Positions 33,086 through 44,639 are shown, counted from the stretch's first letter. The stretch is DNA of 64,000 bases from Cliona cf. orientalis (GCA_963930775.1 OZ005701.1:4161669-4225668); one strand, 5' to 3'. Translations and numbers: made by a program. The notes: generated from the letters alone by a model not told the origin.

Positions 33086-33740
33086 AATTAAGTATTACTT
33101 TACTATTAGGCTAAGCACAAATTAACAACAAAATATTACATAAAGCATGCAAATGGTGTAATTCACAGATCGTAGTATAAGATACAGTGTAGCAGTAAAA
33201 TATTAGCAGCTTGTAGAATGTGTAAACCCTCACCACATCCTCATGTTAGCTAAACTATGAATATTCCCATGCTTGCACAAGCTCTCTCAATATTTAGCAC
33301 GTTAATTATTGAGGCAAAATTGGACCATGCTCCGGCTAAGGCACTGTTTGACTTGCTCAGCAGTTCTAGTTAGTAGGGTTCTCCCCACACTGGTCGGTTC
33401 TGGTACAGGGCTGACCAGTTGCTAACTCAAAAATTTCCTCCACTTACCTAGCTGTGATGCACTGCATAACCTCATGGTCCACTAATTTCATAGAGTAACC
33501 ACATTTACAAGTCCATTACTATAGTCACCACTAGGCTGTAGTAGGCTTGTATCTGCATACACATCTCAAGGTTTACCACCTCTCAAAATTTCTGGCAGAA
33601 AGCCCTGGGTTACCCTCCTGTGATATTGACCAAACCAAGAAAATTTTGAATGCATATCAATGACATTGCTCACACCAGAGGATGGCTTTTCTTCAGATGA
33701 TGGGGTGAGAATTCATAATGTGGATTAAAACACAGGTTCA
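33086..33740. other. No recognisable gene
   Basis: AT-rich intronic-type sequence relative to the minus-strand host gene. No TIR, long frame or tandem repeat was seen. Confidence 0.4.
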
Positions 33741-33746
33741 ATTGCA

Positions 33747-34095
33747 GTGGCGGATCCAGGGGTAGTTCGTTTGGTTCGTTCGAACCCCCCTGACCCCATG
33801 CCTACCTCGAGTAATAATACCTTCCAATGAAAAAAATTGAGTGTACCAGTGATTCTTGATGTGAAACTACACTATTTTGGGAGTCTTGGCCTTGATTATT
33901 ACAGCTACAATCAGGAAACTTACAGGTTCTTTCGTCGTCTTTCTAGCGGCTGCATGGTTCAGCGGCAAGCGCGATCGAAAAGGGGGCGTGGCCAACACAA
34001 TAGTGGGCGTGGTCGACGAAACTTTTTCGCGCGCTTTGCGCGCACAATAAGAAGAACCCCCCTTCACAATATCCTGCATCCACCCCTGAATTGCA
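33747..34095. mobile_element. MITE related to the CAGTGGYGGATCC family
   Basis: The left end TTGCAGTGGCGGATCCAGGGG is approximately inverted at the right end (CATCCACCCCTGAATTGCAG). The CGAACCCCCC and GAACCCCCCTTC inner ends match in inverted sense. Compare 20635-20935. Confidence 0.5.
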
Positions 34096-34299
34096 GGAGA
34101 ATGGGTGGGCTCTTGTATAGCTATGGGCAGAATGTAGCTGGTGGTGCGATAAAATACATAAAATGGCTACTGGCATTGGTCACCAATTACTAATGGAAAT
34201 AACCCCCGACAGTACAGCCACAGTATAGGGATAGCTAGTCAATAACAGAGCTCAAGTTTAGCTGGATTACTTAGGAACGAGCTACATTGACCATGCATG

Positions 34300-34760
34300 G
34301 CAGCCAGCACTGACACGCACACATGCTATGCACGTAGGAGATTTTTTACTAAACTTGTATCGTTCTCTACATGTTTATGATCAATGAATGGACCCCGACT
34401 TGATTGTGATGTGAGGGTGCCCTGGCCAAGTTGCATGTGCAGTGCATAATGGCACTGCACTGCAACCATTCTGGGTGCTTAATCATTCTTCGTATCTGAC
34501 CAGATATTACGAACGCTAGTGCTAGCGCTGCCCTGGCTGCTAGGCTTGGCACGCACACAAAGGTTGCACACTGAAGCATAGTCGGCCTGCATCGCACTAG
34601 CGGCTGCAGGTACAATTGTCAATGCATCGGTGCAATGTCCGGCTTTCATGCTAGTGCTTGCCAGGCTTGGCACACACGCAAGCATGCGCATTAACATAAT
34701 TCGCCTTCAAGCACAAGCTCATGTGGAGCATTCAGGTTGGGTAGATATGCAGGGTTCTTG
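34300..34760. other. No gene; internal short duplications
   Basis: GGCTTGGCACGCACACA and GGCTTGGCACACACGCA, each near GCTAGTGCTAGCGCTGCC-like and GTGCAATGTCCGGC-like sequence, suggest a degenerate duplicated segment. Short frames here are not convincing. Confidence 0.35.
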
Positions 34761-34849
34761 GCAAGCTATGGACTAATACAGCCTGCCACAGCAAAGGGAA
34801 TTTACAGTGATGCTCATGCATGATTTACAAAAATTTGAAGCCACTGAGT

Positions 34850-36140
34850 CTCAGGTTTGCACGAGTGTAATGCATTCACCCGCATTGCTCCCATTCTTGC
34901 CCACCACTGCCTCCCTCAGCAAGCAATACAAGTCGTGCCACCTGCACCAATACCACAGCCAATGCCACTGCCAGCTGCTGCACACCAGATCCCACTGCCA
35001 ACTGCACCAACACCTTCCCCTGCTCTCGCTCAACCACAGTACACCAGGTGATGGTCTCCATCGGATTGTATTTAGGCCATGGAGTGATGCCTCTGCCACA
35101 AATCTCTTCCAGAAGATAACCAACTTTGCGAGTGCCCTCTCTACAAAATTCCTTGCAAGTGTCCCGGAATTCCTAGCATACCAATCCACCATCGTTAAGG
35201 TTACGGGATAGTATTCGACGCACAATTTATAAATGATTGCGCACGGACACAATACACGTATGTTTAATGCGGTTTAGTCGGAAACGCAAACAAACGTCGA
35301 CCATTTCCAGATGTAAACAAAGTCCAAGTTTCTTGCGTCAACTTTTGAAGACAACAGACTCGAATGAACCGACTTCGCTGTCGTTGACGATAGTCCATCG
35401 ATCGGAGCAGGGCCAAGTATAGAGCTTTTTCGAAAACTCTAAGATGGTGAGTCGTCAGACAAGGTTTTGTCCTGGAGGGCCGCCATTAAGCGAGTCACAT
35501 GGCAGCTGAGCAGTAAATTTTTATGTTCGGTTTCTGTTTGTATAACTCAACAGAGTTTAAACGCTATACTTGGCCCTGTAGAGACTCGTAAGCTATCGTT
35601 TTGTTTGTATATCATTACATAGAGGCTGTTTGCCTTGGCAAAAACTGACGCAGAAAATTGCAAAACTTACCCGCGCTTGCAGACAGACAGTGGCAGGTTT
35701 ACTTTTCGTTTTTGTGGACCATGAGGCAGGCATCAGGAGAGCTATTTACCTATGCCTTGACTGTGCAAAGAATGTGGACAAAAACTGGAATATAACTGCC
35801 TCATTTATTATTCATATGAACTTTGACCATGCGTGGGCGGAACACTATCCCGTAACCTTAAATGCTACAGGTGCTATGATGGCTTAGGCTGGGCCCTGTA
35901 TGATAGGACCTTTTGGAGACAAGTAGCAGTAACAAAGCTCAACTGGTTCCAAATTAATGGGATGCTGTATTGCCTATGTTTTGCAGGCAAGGGGAGACAA
36001 ACTCCCATTTGCATACACTGTCTAAGTGACAGTTATGCATCGATCGCTGCCCGGATGCCCTACTCTCTGTCAGCAAGACTTGTGCTCTCGGCAGATGGGA
36101 AAGTGAGGCCTATCATCTCAACATAAAGATCCCCAGAGAC
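34850..36140 (+). pseudogene. gag: Gag of a second Ngaro-like element, interrupted by a MITE
   Basis: Before the MITE: a Pro/Ala/Gln-rich linker (about 34870-35050), WSDASATNLFQKITNFASAL and FLAYQSTIVK ending at 35198. After it, from 35858: CYRCYDGLGWALYDRTFWRQ, LNWFQINGMLYCLCFAGKG and TPICIHCLSDSY to about 36050. The motifs FLAYQ, YDRTFWRQ..., and C-IHC- parallel FLAYQ/LLAYQTMVV, YDAMFRQQAA and CIHCMYG in the gag at 24.4 kb. Deleting the MITE and one TTAA makes the frame continuous across the junction. No RT follows; a DIRS element begins at 36414. Confidence 0.75.
35199..35857. mobile_element. piggyBac-type MITE, 659 bp, TTAA-flanked
   Basis: TIRs GGTTACGGGATAGTATTCG and the complementary GAACACTATCCCGTAACC are flanked by TTAA at 35195-35198 and 35858-35861. 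TTAA duplication is diagnostic of piggyBac transposition. The host gag frame is restored when the insert is removed. Short frames inside, including one ending near 35422, are not assigned. Confidence 0.82.
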
Positions 36141-36519
36141 AAGGTAGCCCAAATTCCAAGAATCCTCGCCCATGGGACCCCCCCCCCCACCCCCCACCCC
36201 CCACCCCAGCAATAGCATCGGTAGAGTAGAGACTCACTGCAAAGTGCATTACAATTCACTCTGCACTATTTTTTGCCTAGTAATTCAGTCACTGGGCAGC
36301 TACAGGTGCAAGGCTTCCTTGCCTTCTGTATTTCAGAGAATGTCCTGGAGCATCACTTGGAGGGAAAACTCCATCCATTTCCTTCTTTTGGATTTGAATG
36401 GGATTGCTAAAATAATTACAGAATGGCTCAGCCCATGCAGTAGGTGCCAGCTATTCTGGATTATACGAAGAAGGCGAAGTCAAACATATCAACGTTTAGT
36501 CTAGCGTCCTAGCTCATTT

Positions 36520-37520
36520 CTGGCTATAGTGGACGAACGCACTGGTTTGTGGGGTTTGGTCACCCCAAGAAAAAGTGTTGAGTGGTTTCCTCTCAACAGG
36601 TTGGTGCGGGATTCATATTCCTTTAATGCCGCCACCAGGCATAAGAGATCATCATGTGTGTAGCGAGGGAAAAAGAACTCCGTTCTATGCTTCTGTTGCC
36701 TAGACTGTTTTGATAGTGCAGTAGGTAAGAAGGAAACCCCTTCTTATGAGTACGTTCTACGTGAAATATCCAAATTGGCTAGATCCGCAGATCTAGAGGG
36801 TCTGGTTAAGGCCATTAGCATTGCTAGCTTATGGGATAAATCTTGTAAGGGAAGTCTATCATTGGGGCCCATGGATCTGATATGCTTTGTAACCATACTG
36901 ACATCCCATGTCTGAGTACTGTACTTAATCTAATACTACGCATGGAAAAAAATGCGCGTTTTTCTGGTAAAGGTTGTCAATCGCTCCATATACAAACGTT
37001 ATGAGAATTTGTAAAATGCTAATTAATTGCGTTAAATTGGATCATGCGTTGTATTCGATTGATTATGGTATATCGAGGTTGAGGGGGTCGCCGGTGATAA
37101 AGTTCCTTCAGGAGTCTTGATACCAGTGGATGTTGTCCAACATCGTAGCCATCTACCTTGTCATGCACCGATGATATGGCCGATCTATAGGCATTGAGAG
37201 ATCTGTACTGGTATCCTTGTGAAAAAAAAGTCTGCAAGAAAGTTTACCACTTCACCGATAGGGCATGAAATGGCTTGTACTACACCAGCTAATCCACTTC
37301 TGAAATTGTGAATCATATGCTTTTGAGGATTTATCTCTCCACAAAGCGAGCATGAGTTCTGTAGCTTTCTCCGAAAGTTGTTGCTCTTTGTAACATTCCC
37401 TGAGATACTCCACACGGCTAGCTGGGGGATTACGTCCGGCATTGCCTGTAGGTAGGTAGGTGAGTTGGTTGGATTAGATTCTGTCTCTGGGGTATTAGTA
37501 ATGGAAAGTCTTAGGACATT
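36520..37520 (-). pseudogene. DIRS tyrosine recombinase, interrupted and 3'-truncated
   Basis: From about 37430 downward: PQLAVWSISGNVTKSNNF, then EQGYQYRSLNAYRSAISSVH-like (SQGYQYRSLNAYRSAISSVH) and VGQHPLVSRLLKELYHRRPP at 37230-37075, the SAM-like N-terminal domain. A foreign ~170-bp insert follows, then LQDLSHKLAMLMALTRPSRS, ADLANLDISRRTYS with the first catalytic Arg, and LVAALKEYESRT...LFLGVTKPHKPV. It stops at about 36524, where TIR sequence begins. The HxxR and Tyr motifs are missing, so it cannot be functional. One in-frame stop follows RRTYS. Confidence 0.8.
36890..37075. repeat. Dispersed repeat inserted in the DIRS recombinase gene
   Basis: Contains AATGCGCGTTTTTCTGGTAAAGG, TTGTCAATCGCTCCATATACA and ACGTTATGAGAATTTGTAAAA, collinear with about 30130-30240 and, inverted, with 62860-62960 and 17735-17830. 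It separates two halves of recognisable recombinase coding sequence. Confidence 0.65.
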
Positions 37521-37539
37521 TCCAGTATCGCCGGGTACC

Positions 37540-39290
37540 ACAGCTATGTTTTCCACACTGGTGCCACCAGGATCAGATCGGCTCCCTGTTGACGAGCTTG
37601 GGAGAGGACCCTTCCCACCAGACTCCATGGTGGGTTGGCATACGCTTTCAGTCCTTTCCAAGATATGGTGAAAGCAGATGCGGAATCCAGAATAATGAAG
37701 GACAAATCAGACTGGATGCTCTGCCCAAACATATTTCATGCAATCAACCTCGAATCAGACCGCTGGAAGTGAATCTTTTTGCTTCCAGACTGACAACCCA
37801 ACTCCCCTCCTTTGTGAGTTGGAGACCAGACCCGGAAGCAATGACAACAGATGCTGTGCAATTCAGTGCCCAAGCAAGGTGCTGGGCCTGTACTGCTATG
37901 TCTCTCTCCATGCACAACAGCCAGATCTCCTTGTTTAGTCTATTTAAGGTTGGGGACACCATCCTCCCATTTTGTTTATGTATGCTATTGCCGATGTGTT
38001 GTCCATCCTCAATAGGACATGAATGCTTCTCTTCTCCCTGAAGAAGCACTTGAAGGCCAAGAATGCTGCCAGCATTTCTAGGCAGTTGATGTGAAGATTC
38101 CGCTCTTCCCAGGACCAGGGGCCTCCTCTCCTGGTGCCCCGACATACATCACCCCAGCTCATCAGTGAGGCATCCGTTTCGACTATGACGTTATGTTTCT
38201 TTGTTAATAGGCTCAGCCCATTCCAATTCGTGAAGTGGGTGATCCACCACTCGAACTCCTCCCTTACCATCGACAATAGCTGAAAGGGGGTGGTATAATC
38301 CTGATCTGACGAGTGCAGGGCCTGCTGCAGGTCTGCCTGCAATTGTCGACAGAAGAGGGGGGCCATGGTAATAGCTTTGGTGGCTGCATTCATCTTTCCC
38401 AAAGACCCTGGATAATATCAAGGCCGTAACTTGTTCGGCCGCCAACACCTTCCTGGCCTCCGCTCTGATATTGTTGATCTTCTCTCCCGGAAGCTTGAGT
38501 TCCATGGATGGAGAATTGATCTGGAACCCCAGAAAGTCTGTGCTCTTCCGAGGCTCCAGAAGTGACTTGGGGGAGTTGATCACAAATCCTAGATTCTCTA
38601 GGAAATAAACTATTCCTTAGCATGGTCTCCGACTGCGCCATGATCAGCATATCGTCTATGTACATAATTAGTCTCATGCCCATCTCCCTCAGGACTGCTG
38701 CTACTGCCTTGGTTATCTTGGTAAAGACCCAAGGAGCGCATGACAACCTAAAAGGTAAGCAGTTGAACTGATATATTTGATTTTTCCCCCTGAACCTCAG
38801 GTATTTCTTGTCTGGCTTGCTTATTGGCACCGCAAAAATAATAAGTGTCTTTCAAGTCTATCTTGGTCATGAAGTCTCCTTGCTTCAACAGGTCTTTTAG
38901 CATGTGTATCCCCTCCATCTTGAAATGATGGTGTGGGACAAAATTGTTCAACCTCTTCAGGTTGATAATTGGTCTGTGGCCCCCATCTTTCTTGGGGACT
39001 AGGAATATCCTGGAGAGGATGCCGTCCTCCATCCCAGTCTTTACTGGTGAGATCGCCCCTTTCAATATCATTTGCTCAACCTCTATTTGAAGAGATTCCA
39101 TCTCTTCCTTTGAGAAGTGGGGGCATACAGGCTGATGCACTTGGTAAGGCTTGGTCAGCCATTCTATGTGATAGTCCTGAATTGCATCCAGTACCCACCG
39201 GTCTTTGCATATTTTCTCCCAGTTGCTTCTAAATAAGCTTAGCCTTCCAACTAGTTGATTAGATGTTGCTTTTTCTATCAAAATATTAGC
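37540..39290 (-). pseudogene. pol: DIRS reverse transcriptase-RNase H
   Basis: From 39281 downward: VGRLSLFRSNWEKICKDRWV and LDAIQDYHIEWL (N-terminal extension); FLVPKKDGGHRPIINLKRLN; DFMTKIDLKDTYY with the first catalytic Asp; FNCLPFRLSCAPWVFTKITK; LIMYIDDMLIMAQ with the catalytic YIDD. RNase H then reads NVIVETDASLMSWGDVC, INCLEMLAAFLAFKCFF and LLRMDNTSAIAYINKMGG with catalytic Asp and Glu. Coding moves across frames at about 38820, 38600 and 38390, so the gene is dead. The order and motifs fit DIRS rather than LTR elements. Confidence 0.9.
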
Positions 39291-39324
39291 TATACCAAGC
39301 TGTTATAATTGTTGAATTTATGAC

Positions 39325-40622
39325 TCAGTAAGAGAAAGGAATACTAAAGGCAAGTTTAAGAATAGTGATGTTTAATTTTAGCTGGTCAGTTCTCGCCCGT
39401 CCGTAAGTTTTCTTCTTTTTCACTGACTCCTGCCTCTTCCCTTCGGAAGATAATTTTCTTTTCCTCTGTGTTGGTGATTCCCGAACTTGGGTGGATATGG
39501 GTGGAAGCGACCCCTTCCACAATTGTTGTAGCCTTGTTGGCTTGAAGATGACCCACCCCCTCAAAGTGGAGCCTGGGGGCAGCAACTGTAAAATTTATGA
39601 CTCTTTCCTCGGCCAGAGGCTTTGTCTAAACATCTGAGTTGTTCCTCCCTCTCCTTAGCCTCTTTAGCAAATTGATCCCCAAATAGCATTGGGGGGGGGG
39701 GGCATCCTCATAAATTGAGTCTTTCTCCTAAAGTTCAATGAGTTTATCATTCATCTCAGTGATAGCTCTCTTGCGACACTCCCTTGAAATCTAGACTGAG
39801 GCATTGCCAATGAACCTCAGTGCAGTCTTTGCTGCAGTGCTGCAGTTGTGGCCTTCTCCGCAGTAAGGGTACCTTTTTCTCCTTCCTCGAGGAGGATGGT
39901 TGCCAAAGGCCCCACAGCATCCAGGAACAACGCTTGGTGTCTTGCCAGGGATCTTTTGAGCTTTACTGATTCTTGGGACACTCGGTCCTTCACCCTCTTA
40001 TCTAGTTTAGGGACCTGTGTTGGGGGCATTTGGGGTCCCCAAACCTCTCCCTCATCTGCCTCCGAGAGGGGTTTGGAATTCCTTTGAGAAAGGATTCATC
40101 GAGTATTTTGCCCGTGTTCTCCGATACAGTAAATAGCTTCGATGAGGACTGTGTCTCATCATCCTCATTGGGCCAAATCAAAGTCTCTCCATAGTTGGAC
40201 ACCTCACTCAGCGACCTATCAGCCAAAGGTGTAGGTGTAGGTCCCTCTCAACGAGGTATTGAATGATCATTCCGTCGCGCCTCTGGCACGTGAGTTGAGG
40301 TGGTGATGCTAAGAGATAGCACCTCTGAATCTGGCACCTCCGGTGCAGCTGATCGGGGTTCGAGGGCTTCCAGCCGTCTCCCGAATGTGTCCATCTTCTC
40401 CGAGACATCCTTGGCTAACGCCTTCACTGCTTCAGTGAGCCCAGGGATTACCGAGCCGTCATTGTTGTCAGAGGTGACATTGTCATCGGTATAACCTGCA
40501 TCAGGCAACGTGAGAGGTGCATCAAAGAGTCCTGCTGCTCGCAGGAACTCCAGGTTTGTGGCGATATCATCTCCGGTTATCTGTTGTTGCATATTATCTT
40601 CGTTAGCGAACTCCACCGACAT
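39325..40622 (-). pseudogene. gag: DIRS gag, frameshifted
   Basis: ATG at 40622 starts MSVEFANEDNMQQQITGDD; VKALAKDVSEKMDTFGRRLE aligns with the gag of the short derivative. Further down come LIWPNEDDETQSSSKLFTVS, RERFGDPKCP and KLDKRVKDRVSQESVKLKRS, then a basic tail near 39400-39585 (RKRKLSSEGKRQESVKKKK). At least four frame changes and a short G tract at 39693 break it. The homologous protein at 9508-10878 is almost intact. Confidence 0.82.
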
Positions 40623-40742
40623 GGTGAAGCTTGGTTGGTTGATGAAAACTTCGAAACTTCGGCTTTAACTTTCACAGTGAGCTAGAAAGAAGACTGAATA
40701 GATATGGAAAGACACTGAGTTTTTTATTTGATAGTCCAACTA

Positions 40743-40750
40743 TGACGTCA
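40743..40750. promoter_or_regulatory. CRE-like palindrome in the DIRS right terminus
   Basis: TGACGTCA lies about 120 nt upstream of the gag ATG with an A/T-rich TATA-like stretch (40720-40732) between. It occupies the same relative place as in the short derivative. Confidence 0.45.
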
Positions 40751-40885
40751 CAGAGGCGTGCGAAGATATTAATGAATTACGCATACATACTACCAATTAT
40801 CTAGCTGACTGAAACCAGAAATGAGCTAGGAAGCTAGGCTAAACGTTGATATGGAGACTGAGCCTTCTGAAGTATAATTCCCCAT

Positions 40886-41400
40886 TGTTAATTCCTCCAA
40901 TTGATCAACAGTAGGAGTGATTATCAGCATATACAGTATGGGCCATGGTGTGCAAGTGTAAGTGTGGCATGCGACAATTTGCAGAACAGCCCCTCGTCAT
41001 ATTCTGATAAAGTATGAGCGAGCCTTGGATGGGTACACCCTCCATCCCACAGAGTGATCATGGAATCATAAAGGTGCGGATGTAGGCACTCCGATGACAA
41101 TTAACTATGGATATAACTACAGAAATGTACGCATTCTAAAAGATTGCCAAATCACCCCTTTCTCAGATCATGCATCACATACTATTAGATTTCACAGGAG
41201 AAAAAGTTCACCAAGCCCATGCAGCTACCTTTGCAGTGCAGATTCAGCCGTGAAAGTTTTTATAGCAGGTATGGTAAAGGATGCTCCATACAATCATTAA
41301 CGAGAAACATTTAGTGATAAAACTTTAGCTAATGAGAGCTGCAATATTGGGAAAACCTTCATCTAGGTGAAAATTTCCAGCTACAAGGTACTAAGGTACA
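40886..41400. other. No recognisable gene
   Basis: Intronic position relative to the minus-strand host gene. Short plus-strand frames have no recognisable similarity. Confidence 0.4.
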
Positions 41401-41577
41401 TACCGTAAATCTGGAAATTTTTGTTGTAAAAATATTTTCGTAGTCGGTGGCGGCTACGAAAATTAATCTTACGAAAATTAGTCTGCACTATTAACGCTAA
41501 TGCGGTAAGGGGTCGTTCCTATGCGAAAATTTATCATACGAAAGTTTCTGTACACGAAAATTTCTAGATCTACGGTA
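41401..41577. mobile_element. Small MITE, ~175 bp, TA-bounded
   Basis: Left TACCGTAAATCTGGAAATTT and right AAATTTCTAGATCTACGGTA are inverted repeats with several internal ACGAAAATT motifs. Related ACCGTA...AAATTTTCGTG sequence occurs near 43398-43500. Confidence 0.6.
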
Positions 41578-41661
41578 GTTGCAATAATTAAGAAATGTAT
41601 ATACAATAGTGCATGCTACATGTATGTAACCACGTGCAATATTGTCAATCCAACTCCTTAC

Positions 41662-41857
41662 CCCATGTAAAGATACATCTCTGATTTTTCCAGTAGAAAA
41701 TGTGAAAGCTTTGCTACTGCAAGAATAGCTTCTGGGACCTACACCGGCTTCGTCAGCTAAAGATTGGTCTGATAGTCTTCCATCGCTTTTATATGCGTTT
41801 AAGTGCCTGGAATCCATACTTTTGGAATTCTGGATCCTGTCTTCCTTCACAATATCT
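41662..41857 (-). CDS. Internal exon of the SH2/C1 gene
   Basis: 196 nt between acceptor TTTTAATTATAG and donor CATGGG|GTAAGG. It begins in the phase left by exon 45452-45943 (AG|A gives Arg) and ends in phase 0, as the C1 exon at 30412 needs. It reads DIVKEDRIQNSKSMDSRHLN, a Ser-rich middle (RSYSCSSKAFTFSTGKIRDV) and SLHG. It probably forms a disordered linker between SH2 and C1. Ser/Arg-type phosphosites are plausible but not shown. Confidence 0.65.
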
Positions 41858-41879
41858 CTATAATTAAAATAATAGCACT

Positions 41880-43840
41880 TATTGAGAGACTAAGTGAAAT
41901 TCCAAACAAGTACGCTATTTCAGATACCTGAAGGTGAAATCAAAGCTTGCTGACTAATTGGTTACTCTATATGAAGGTGCAAACATTATAGCAGTCCCCA
42001 TAGCCATAGGGACTTTTAATCTTATTATAGCACTAGCTCATTAGAGCACATGCTATACTCACTTTCAGTAACAGTGTTTTTGGTGAATAATCAGAAGCAG
42101 CGACACAGGCAGTTGCCCAATAGAAACGAAGGGTCTCCGAGCTCAAGGTTTATTTAAGGTAAAATGAGAGCGAATAAAGGCTGCCGTATGACAGCCTCTG
42201 AAATATGGAGTCCTTAGAATATGAATGCTTAATCAGTATACCTGGTTCATACGTGTCCAACCACGTGGAAGTGATAGTATCTGGCAAATTAGAGTATTGG
42301 TAATCACATGAATTCGAGTGCAATTTGGGAAATAATTGCATCAGTTATGGATTAGAAGGAAAGTAGTTTATCCATAATGAGTATAATTATTTCCAAAAAT
42401 TGCATAATTCTTGTGATTGTATGTTAATCATAATATAGTACAGTTAGCGAAGAAGCTGTGAGGTAGCCACTGTTGTAGCTGAGACACCTTTGTGAACAAC
42501 TCAAGAATATGCTGTAAAGTCAGTCAGGTCAATATTGGTAGGTGGTCGATGAGTTCAATAGTCACAAGAACTATAAACTAGCTGAAGTTCTGACCACGCC
42601 TCACTGTCATATGCATAAGGACTAGTATGAGTCGGTCACTGTTTCGCTGCTCGTTTTAGAGCTCAGCTTTCTGACAGCAAAGAAACACATAGATACAAGC
42701 AAGAAGGGTCTAGCTCGATGACTTCCACAAAGCCTTCTCTGTCCGTCTCTATAACACCATGGATTGGTGGGCCATTCCAGCTTTTCACCATTCAATGACT
42801 CATTTGTTGCTGGACTAGTGCTTGCTGCTATGATTTGTAAGTATGATCTAATCTTTCAAGTGCATGCTGCTACCGGTCAGTAAATGTGTGATTACTAACT
42901 CAGTCGATAGGCATGGTTATGAAGGATAACAAAAAGGCACTATTTATGATGTTCGTGGATCATGACCCTCAATTCGAAGCACACTGAAGACCGTTGTTCG
43001 CCAAATGCGACTGATTCATTGTGTTTACTAGTCGTTCAAGATCAGGTGCCTAGACCTCGAGATATTGCTAATGACAACAACAACATGACCGATTATTTTA
43101 CCCCTTGCACATGTGCGTGGGGTAAATAATTGCACACTTAGTCTATGGGACTTTTGTAAAGACAAAATGATCATACTAGCAAATACTCCATGCATGCATG
43201 CACATACAGTGTGTATCATGCCCTTTCGCCTTCTCTTCAAAGGGCCTGGGTACAAGGTTAATACACCGCATGCACTGTGTGAATAACATTGCATGCTATA
43301 CTAGCAGCTATAGTCAATGTACATGTACGTACGTGTACAATTAATGCTGTAGTGTACATGTACGTACATACTTCGTACTTCATGATTCATATACAATATA
43401 CCGTATAGCTCTAAATTTTCGTGAAATTGCTGAAAATCCCATGATTGAAAAATTTCGTGATAAAAATTTCGTGATTGGCACATTTTTTCGTGATTACCAC
43501 CACGCCGCATCACCCGTGCGGACAATTAACGTTATTGCTCGGCCCACAATTGCACATGGCTCAGTGCTGGATTAGTACAGTGCATGCTAATATGAAGAGA
43601 GTTGAAGAAACTAGACAAAACTTATAGGGGATTCTCTTTCTGCCTTTAGCGCCTTCTGCTGTCGTTTGTTTGGCCATCTCTTTAATGTGGCTGTTGGTGG
43701 ATTTAATACAAGACAAAGGAAGTTGTTTGGACAAAGGTCCTTGCGGATTTGGTAGACAATTTTTTTCTGAAAGTAAGCGTACAGAGTCTGTACATTGTTA
43801 GCAGCGATTCAATACTTCGTTTCAGACAGTTTACATGTTC
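41880..43840. other. No clear gene
   Basis: Lies in the intron between exons 45452-45943 and 41662-41857. It contains a copy of the GACCGATTATTTTACCCC...GTGGGGTAAATAATT family near 43080-43130, ATGCATGCATGCA runs and TACATGTACGTA palindromes near 43320-43370. Open frames are short. Confidence 0.4.
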
Positions 43841-43841
43841 A

Positions 43842-44441
43842 CTATAGTATCGCGTAACGTGTACGTACGCGGTTTATTGTTGAAAACTTGTGGTTTTTAC
43901 GCCAAATTTCATGCATATTACTGCATGGTACCGCCCCAAACTGTTTATTTCCGGTGTGATCGAAAAAAATATACATGCACAAGAAAGGAGTGCTTTGATT
44001 CTGTGTACATGTACGTTCGAATTTTTGGCTACTAAGCTTCAACAATACTGAGTATCGCCCGCTATAAACTCGCTTCAACATTGAAACACTATCGTTGTAA
44101 ATTTTTGAACTGCTAGCTTGTACCCGCACGTTTGGGCATGACCGGATGTTGAATGATAAATATTTCATGTATATCCATAGATATACGCGTTGTACCCACC
44201 AAAACTTGCGCGAAACGCGTATCTGCGTGGTCCTTTTCACCCGGGTAGTTTTGTCTCGCATATAAGTCCCCAGTAAAATGTAGACTAGATTCCATAAGCC
44301 AATAAAAATAGTAGCCACAATGAACAAACGAGCTATTTGAGCCATATTGTGCCTTACTTTGTCGTTTTTCTCAAATTTTATCCACCAAACAGCTAGAGAA
44401 AGTACAGAGATCGCGTGCCCACATGGGATAATGGTCGTCAC
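43842..44441 (-). CDS. Open frame with two hydrophobic segments, possible membrane protein exon
   Basis: A 199-codon frame is long for this AT-rich sequence. The N-terminal part has two membrane-like segments, HAISVLSLAVWWIKF and LFIVATIFIGLWNLVYILLG, separated by a charged loop (EKNDKVRHNMAQIAR). That two-span topology resembles CD225/dispanin-type small proteins. A possible donor follows MRDKTTR (CCGG|GTGAAAAG, about 44241), so only 44241-44441 may be coding and the rest intron. The first codon is GTG, so an acceptor upstream would be needed. The identity is a guess from topology only. Confidence 0.35.
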   Translation of the reverse strand: MTTIIPCGHAISVLSLAVWWIKFEKNDKVRHNMAQIARLFIVATIFIGLWNLVYILLGTYMRDKTTRVKRTTQIRVSRKFWWVQRVYLWIYMKYLSFNIRSCPNVRVQASSSKIYNDSVSMLKRVYSGRYSVLLKLSSQKFERTCTQNQSTPFLCMYIFFDHTGNKQFGAVPCSNMHEIWRKNHKFSTINRVRTRYAIL

Positions 44442-44639
44442 AAGGAAATGTTAGGATCCCGTGTATAAGCCCCCTCCCCGCTTTTCCCAATGCTAGCGGA
44501 GGGGGAGGGGCATAATAGCAGGATTCTACGGTACGTGTATATCAATTGATAACATGCAGGCATAGTGCTCTTCTAGTACGTATGATGATTAGGTCACTTT
44601 AATTTGGCTCTCCGCAATCAGGTAAAAGCATACTAGGGA

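Larger units (their letters stand above)
36414..40885 (-). mobile_element. DIRS-type retrotransposon, decayed, ~4.5 kb
   Basis: The left end (ATTACAGAATGGCTCAGCCC... to about 36524) and the right end (AAACGTTGATATGGAGACTGAG, GAAGTATAAT near 40885) match the ends of the gag-only copy at 9234-11150. The minus strand encodes gag, RT-RNase H and an N-terminal two-thirds of a tyrosine recombinase. The C-terminal recombinase half and most of the left TIR are deleted. Several frameshifts are present. Confidence 0.85.

Noticed and set aside
34851..35252. 133-codon minus-strand frame rich in Trp and Cys
   Set aside because: Antisense shadow of the Pro/Gln/His-rich linker of the plus-strand gag.
36414..36480. 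Plus-strand recombinase remnant suggested by VPAILDYMKKA-like translation of the DIRS outer end
   Set aside because: Only a dozen residues resemble the CPVSAILDYM motif and the flanks do not; likely chance, so not called.
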